Assembly (NCBI GenBank): GCA_029785195.1
Contig: JAFMAD010000004.1
Location: forward strand, 34,693 to 69,328
DNA: 34,636 nucleotides
Direction: 5' to 3'
Origin: Nitrososphaerota archaeon
GTDB lineage: Archaea; Thermoproteota; Nitrososphaeria; Nitrososphaerales; Gagatemarchaeaceae
Shown here: piece after piece, positions 31,301 to 34,636 of the stretch
Numbering within the stretch: the first letter of the stretch is position 1
Layout: each line of letters starts with the position of its first letter
Notes under the pieces: model-generated
What the model saw: only the letters and a program-made list of their open reading frames with translations
The model's database searches: none
What the model was told of the DNA's origin: nothing
Position numbers and translations under genes: made by a program

Positions 31301-34123
31301 TCCGTCCTTGGTCCAGCCCGCCCGTTGCATCGCGTCCAGATGCTGGAACTCGTCCGAGAGGCCCAGGTCAAGCGGATCTAGCCTCGACCTGGCATCCCGA
31401 TAGTCGCCGGTCAGTGCCTTCATTTGCTGCAGGGTGTTCGCCAGCTTTCGCGCTGGCACAACGCGCCGCCCGTGCTCGGAGAGGAGGTTGGGCACGACAT
31501 CAGCCAATCGGGAGACCCCTGGCTCAAGAATCCCCTTCACGTCAGTAAGCAGGAGCGATATCTCCGAGTCGACCTGAGCGATTGCCGAGTCGATGTATGC
31601 CTCCGAAGGACCGTATCCTCGTGAGACCTGCCGTAGATGCCCTTTCACCCCGGCAGCGTCCCTCCGCAGCGCCGCCAGTGACTGTTCTAACCTTCTGCTG
31701 AATTCGGAGTCGCCCTCGGCGATGCCCAGCGGGATTGCTTCGGGGAGCGCTCCCTTGATCGCTAACCAGTCCCAGACCGCGGTATACAACCCGCATCTCA
31801 GTATGTATTCGTTGGTATCCTTGAGCGGGATTGGATCTAGCTGCGCCAGACTGATTAGCTTCCTAGGCTGCCTGTAGTAGTGAAGGTCGATAGGCCGGCC
31901 GTCGATGAGCGTCACGTTCACCGCGTCTGACCCCTCCTCTCTCCCGATTCTGCCTGCCTTCTGTCTGTAAGAGGCCACGTTGCGGATTGCGTGGAACATC
32001 ACGCTCTCTGTCACCTTCTTCAGGTCAATTCCCACTTCAAGTGACGGCGAAGCAAGCACAACGTCCACCTGCATCTCCGGCTCTGACCAGGAGTCCAAAT
32101 CGTAGACTTCGGAGAGGGATCCCTTGAACACTACGTCTGCGAGGTCCTCACCGAACCCGCCTTCCCCACTGGTCTTGGCGGTGTGTAGCTTGGAGCGGAC
32201 GACGCTCTTCCACTCGTACTTCCTCCGTTTCTCCGAGATAGCCTCGACATCGTCGTCGTCCATGGGGAACCATTGACACGCACCCGCCCTGAGGTATGGG
32301 CAAAGGTCGAGAGTACCTATCTCCTGCGCCTTGCCGTCGAAGACCGAGCTGTTCCGTATCCAGTAGGCCTTGACTTCGTCCTTCGGTTTGATAGGGTCCC
32401 TGTAGACAATCTTCTGCAGCTCGGCAATGACCTCGCCGGGCTGGACACCGAGGCTGACCCTTTCTCCTGCCCGGCACCGCTCACAGAGCTTGTCCCCGAC
32501 ATGCTCCTGCAGTATCATGGGGTACTCTTCCGCGGAGCGGACATCTAGCCTCCTCTGGAGGGGGTTGTGGAACCGGAGCGCATAGGGGAGCTCGCGTTGG
32601 GTTGCCCCCCAGCCATCTGGAGAGGTGGCGAACCGGTCGGGACCGTCAGGGTGGTCACGGTTCCTGCTCCTCTCGGTCCTTTCGTTCTCGCGCAGGTCGG
32701 CGTTCCACCTTCCTAGCAGGTCGAGGTTGTCCGCGAAGCCTATGGTCTTCGGGTTCTGGTCCCCTCTCGCCCGTCGGCCCACGTTGACCCTTCTGTTGTG
32801 CACCAGGATGCTGGTCGCGTTGACCAACGCGCCCAGGGACGAGATTTTGCCGCTGGGTCGGATGAAGACATGGTGCGCCAGGCCTACCGTCTCCATCTCA
32901 TCCTCGTCCGGAGCGATGACATGTACCTTGGACGTGGGGAGCCCTAGGACCATACCCACGTGTGCGTGGGGCGAGGCGACCGTCGCCGACGATGCGGTCC
33001 AGAGCAGCGTCGACCCGGGTCTCATGAGGGCAGAGGCGGCCCTCAGCCTGTCCATGAGCCTAATCACATTCCCTCCCCCGAGACCCTCGACCAGGTGGAC
33101 CTCGTCGATGACCACCCTGCTCAGTCGAGACGCTACCTTGCTCGCGAAGAGCGGATGGTTCAGCCTGCGTTTGAGAGTCTCCAGTGTCGTGACAATCACC
33201 GCGGGAGGATTCCTTTGGTACACCCTCTCAATCCCTTCCTTCACGCTCTCCTTGTGGGGTCCGCTGGAGTACCCTTCGTAGTGCTCGAAATGGGCTTGGA
33301 AGTAGTCTATGTTGGGATTGTCTATCTCTCGTATCACGTCGGAGAACACGCCGTGCTGGTCGCGTGCCAAGGCTTTCCTCGGGTATAGGATGATTGCCGA
33401 CTGCCTCGCCGACATGTCGCCTTGGTAGAGCCTGGCGAGCGCCGAGACGAGGGTGGGGATTAGGAACCCGTGCGTCTTCCCGCTCCCGACGCCTGCCACG
33501 ATGACCTGGGCCGGCCTTTCCTGTCCGTCGCCGAACTCGGCTAGCAGCATCCGCGTCGCACTCTCGAGTTGGAACTTGCTGAACCTGACCTCGGAGGCTT
33601 CACGTGCGGGCGGCCCCTTCGCTATGACCCTGGCCACAGCGTTGACGACGTCGGGTATCGCGTCCTTGAGGCTGCCTCGCCATTCTTGCTTGCCAGATTT
33701 CTCGATTGCGGCCTGGAGGTCGGCGACGAACCGCGCGACGGGGATTTCCCTGCGTGGGACCTTCTTGTCCTCCAGGAGCCACCTGACTGCCTCTATCCCG
33801 GGCCTTCCCCTGGGCCAGTACTCCGGGGTGTGGCCCAGCAGCCTGACGGTCTCTCCTACACGTGTGATGAACCTTGGGGGCATCCCCGAAACCTGCACCC
33901 GCATCGCGTGCCTGTTAGCTACCATCCAGTCCATCACCTCCACGAATCGCGCCTGGTCCTCCCCCCCGCTGACGTCGTCAAGCGACCATAGGACGTCCCT
34001 GATGTCCTTCCGTGAGGATGCGGGACCCGACACCCGAGCGGACTCGAACTCGTATATCGCCCTCAGGGTACCCAGCCAACCGTGCCTTGACCTCGGGAGA
34101 GATATGCTGCCGGACTCGGACAT
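28307..34123 (-). CDS. Giant SF2 helicase-DUF1998-PLD fusion (DrmABC-like)
   Basis: A 1938-residue protein. The start at 34123 is preferred over 34150 because GAGGGG lies 3 nt upstream of the ATG. Residues 1-185 are helical and unknown. The SF2 helicase has Walker A GSGKT (213-217), DEVH (340-343) and QKAGRIGRE (721-729). An insert has CERC (about 547-550) and CPYLRAGAC (about 608-616), a possible metal site. Near 1550 the IYLYDKDVNGSG stretch, then CWNGCPEC (about 1625-1632), match the DUF1998/MZB helicase-associated module. The last 120 residues carry a phospholipase-D-like half-site: IHPKA (His1878) and EGSANLTLGG, without the usual Asp. This combines DrmA, DrmB and DrmC functions in one chain. 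Confidence 0.82.
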   Translation of the reverse strand: MSESGSISLPRSRHGWLGTLRAIYEFESARVSGPASSRKDIRDVLWSLDDVSGGEDQARFVEVMDWMVANRHAMRVQVSGMPPRFITRVGETVRLLGHTPEYWPRGRPGIEAVRWLLEDKKVPRREIPVARFVADLQAAIEKSGKQEWRGSLKDAIPDVVNAVARVIAKGPPAREASEVRFSKFQLESATRMLLAEFGDGQERPAQVIVAGVGSGKTHGFLIPTLVSALARLYQGDMSARQSAIILYPRKALARDQHGVFSDVIREIDNPNIDYFQAHFEHYEGYSSGPHKESVKEGIERVYQRNPPAVIVTTLETLKRRLNHPLFASKVASRLSRVVIDEVHLVEGLGGGNVIRLMDRLRAASALMRPGSTLLWTASSATVASPHAHVGMVLGLPTSKVHVIAPDEDEMETVGLAHHVFIRPSGKISSLGALVNATSILVHNRRVNVGRRARGDQNPKTIGFADNLDLLGRWNADLRENERTERSRNRDHPDGPDRFATSPDGWGATQRELPYALRFHNPLQRRLDVRSAEEYPMILQEHVGDKLCERCRAGERVSLGVQPGEVIAELQKIVYRDPIKPKDEVKAYWIRNSSVFDGKAQEIGTLDLCPYLRAGACQWFPMDDDDVEAISEKRRKYEWKSVVRSKLHTAKTSGEGGFGEDLADVVFKGSLSEVYDLDSWSEPEMQVDVVLASPSLEVGIDLKKVTESVMFHAIRNVASYRQKAGRIGREEGSDAVNVTLIDGRPIDLHYYRQPRKLISLAQLDPIPLKDTNEYILRCGLYTAVWDWLAIKGALPEAIPLGIAEGDSEFSRRLEQSLAALRRDAAGVKGHLRQVSRGYGPSEAYIDSAIAQVDSEISLLLTDVKGILEPGVSRLADVVPNLLSEHGRRVVPARKLANTLQQMKALTGDYRDARSRLDPLDLGLSDEFQHLDAMQRAGWTKDGVARHIGKLEAKLSSLTDANQKVNLRRVVRSLEDMNDLLSGMAVNPIPLYFYDQFNAFVRKEKPMAHYLSFLMENLDIFRLCRVHPAFVRIRNLFSNPYEEEVELSGFGREEQRIPLDEALFSMIPGTWTYRLGKKAVKVRAGQVVVSEGGILRIDTDQLNEQGSQFVRVKPNVRGPPGFPEFEVVRPTRLALMDARDKYVTLDLKNRTVLDGDEGQTVKGEGDDYKRVKIPKSYLNRWVHVQSDDGSPIRVNELDTEYLAVLDRDGMEESSKEGALPHIKHPLAAAMFDKVSWHKRIDATEFVYSASRTYTSTQVSGMELVFETGEGGRIAFGQSIQTEGISIDLNPDLVKETHDVVVRGLVEGRDIWKPSMLKCLTAYLSAVGGEGSAGIGSFVVRDLMAILSTYVEREGAGWKPEALTKAFKSLVAGSPQLEQLARSFYRDVASIESSDEESFGPSSGNRGTEKGMEELEARIERLREAAESLEPRVDGFASSVDRWVYDVLLNSFGLAATNALERLAGVGDSVIGYAPDLDGVDKGQFRIYLYDKDVNGSGSSEVGRKFMHILHAQRHGTTVDSKLLPSDDFLTLLEEELLQCPQHHSDMSALEMLKQRRAKQSELGIPELGYVAEHAREVLSISGAAWEKIGIRGKEDAWRLPILRQEVQELSRTSGLEVDDLIRATTICWNGCPECILNGESMIGGMMGEALLDKMVLDELFRHGRGRSEEYLQVLPADLAGGRAKIPFGDLSKVVIDRPDRRIRSVSLPYTVGVEVGSDAEAAPGLIVRTSDIDGMSLYERVGQQPAHGIGPLGFRRLLWHDLVMTAYLDLLGLLPKERRKVEAVFYDARDIEFQDVGVSPRMLDAIVEYARVSGARSTAQQPERLSDMLAWLSKSGFEVTFCLDKGRLRQSGVASFVKRLRSSGCVVVSKDLADPARKIHPKAIATPLGVIEGSANLTLGGIGANEEIVSYAPYGTQAYVDLLTSIRDKFHGTVPVTLGE

Positions 34124-34130
34124 TATCCCC

Positions 34131-34636
34131 TCACTTCGAGTTTTCGACATGCTTGATTAGTCTCTCCAGGATTGCCTTGGCGTGATCTGGCGTCACCTTC
34201 AGGGACCGGGCGTTCCAGTCCTCCTTCTTGTCCAGGGGGTTGTCGTAGTTCCATTCGTACACCTCGACGTCGTCGAAGTGCCACATCATATCCCCTTCTG
34301 GCACCTTCCTGTGAGCGTCGCGCAGCGACCCTGACACGGCTATCTTGTTTCTCTGCCAGTCCTTCGTAAACTGGAACCTGACCAACCCCCTCTGGAGCAG
34401 TATCGCGTGTCTCGGGCAGAGGTAGAGAGAGTTCGCGGGTTCGTACGCGTCGAACTTTCCTTGGAAAAGCCCCCCTCTGTTAGAGATGATACTCCTGATG
34501 TTCTCAGCCGTCTCGTAACCTTTGTCGTCCTTGGGGGTGACGTCCCCGCAGAGCTGGCACGCGTGGTACCAAGAGGCCAGCCTCTGGAGCGTCTCTCCGT
34601 AGCCATGCCTCTGGCGTTCCACAGCGTAGTCGTAGT
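34131..34636 (-). CDS. HNH/zinc-type protein, N-terminus beyond window edge
   Basis: The frame is open to the window end, so at least 168 C-terminal residues are visible and the start lies outside. It contains a CQLCG pair, then after 45 residues SLYLCPRHAILLQRGLV, an arrangement like the Cys-Cys/Cys-His core of HNH-like or related zinc modules found at the C-terminus of large defence ATPases. An HNH catalytic pair is not complete, so activity is uncertain. The stop at 34133-34131 is 7 nt from the preferred ATG of the giant helicase gene, so they form one operon with the methyltransferase. Confidence 0.65.
   Translation of the reverse strand, partial: YDYAVERQRHGYGETLQRLASWYHACQLCGDVTPKDDKGYETAENIRSIISNRGGLFQGKFDAYEPANSLYLCPRHAILLQRGLVRFQFTKDWQRNKIAVSGSLRDAHRKVPEGDMMWHFDDVEVYEWNYDNPLDKKEDWNARSLKVTPDHAKAILERLIKHVENSK

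Noticed and set aside
1-34636. CRISPR array, rRNA genes or origin
   Set aside because: No regularly spaced repeats, no rRNA-like stretches and no Orc1/Cdc6-associated repeats were seen.

Overview
The window looks archaeal, probably from a Thaumarchaeota-like or neighbouring lineage; the lineage is inference. Three things point there. Many genes have a TATA-like box about 20-28 nt before the likely start codon, as in leaderless archaeal transcripts. A tRNA-Phe carries a short intron with a bulge-helix-bulge fold. The gene families (DUF5678 with retropepsin-like proteins, HflX with a GYTSSGKT P-loop, a small AbrB-like protein, an IS200/IS605-type TnpB, a membrane J-protein) also fit. The sequence is GC-rich, and TTG and GTG starts are common.

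Layout. 1-2000: a membrane protein cut by the window edge, then a three-gene operon (DUF5678-like protein plus two retropepsin-like proteins). 2092-6250: a three-subunit molybdenum hydroxylase of PaoABC type (Tat-exported Fe-S subunit, Mo subunit, FAD subunit). 6567-8903: a four-helix membrane protein, HflX GTPase and a zinc-ribbon/RDD membrane protein. 8962-9735: two decayed genes (a PiT phosphate permease and a LeuA/homocitrate-synthase-like enzyme). 10142-10249: tRNA-Phe(GAA) with an interrupted D-arm.

10337-19891 is accessory DNA: an MNT nucleotidyltransferase with a truncated HEPN partner, a zinc-ribbon PD-(D/E)XK protein, an AbiE-type toxin-antitoxin pair, a metallophosphoesterase, a tyrosine recombinase, and a winged-helix gene split by a TnpB element whose boundaries can be read to about one base. 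It ends with a small repressor next to a perfect 22-bp palindrome and a two-gene operon for a membrane-anchored coiled-coil protein. 20205-22233 holds a large membrane protein, an AbrB-like protein and a membrane J-protein.

22321-34636 reads as a defence island. One operon has a 33-residue microprotein, a MazG-like pyrophosphohydrolase, and a PD-(D/E)XK-DUF2075 ATPase whose start appears to be ACG. Next come a cytosine-C5 methyltransferase and a Vsr endonuclease. Facing them on the minus strand is an operon with an HNH/zinc protein (cut by the window end), a giant 1938-residue protein joining an SF2 helicase, a DUF1998-like region and a phospholipase-D-like domain, and a second C5 methyltransferase with a 250-residue extension. 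The giant protein plus methyltransferase resembles DISARM (DrmA, DrmB, DrmC, DrmMII) with A, B and C fused into one polypeptide. This is the best candidate for an undescribed system in the window.
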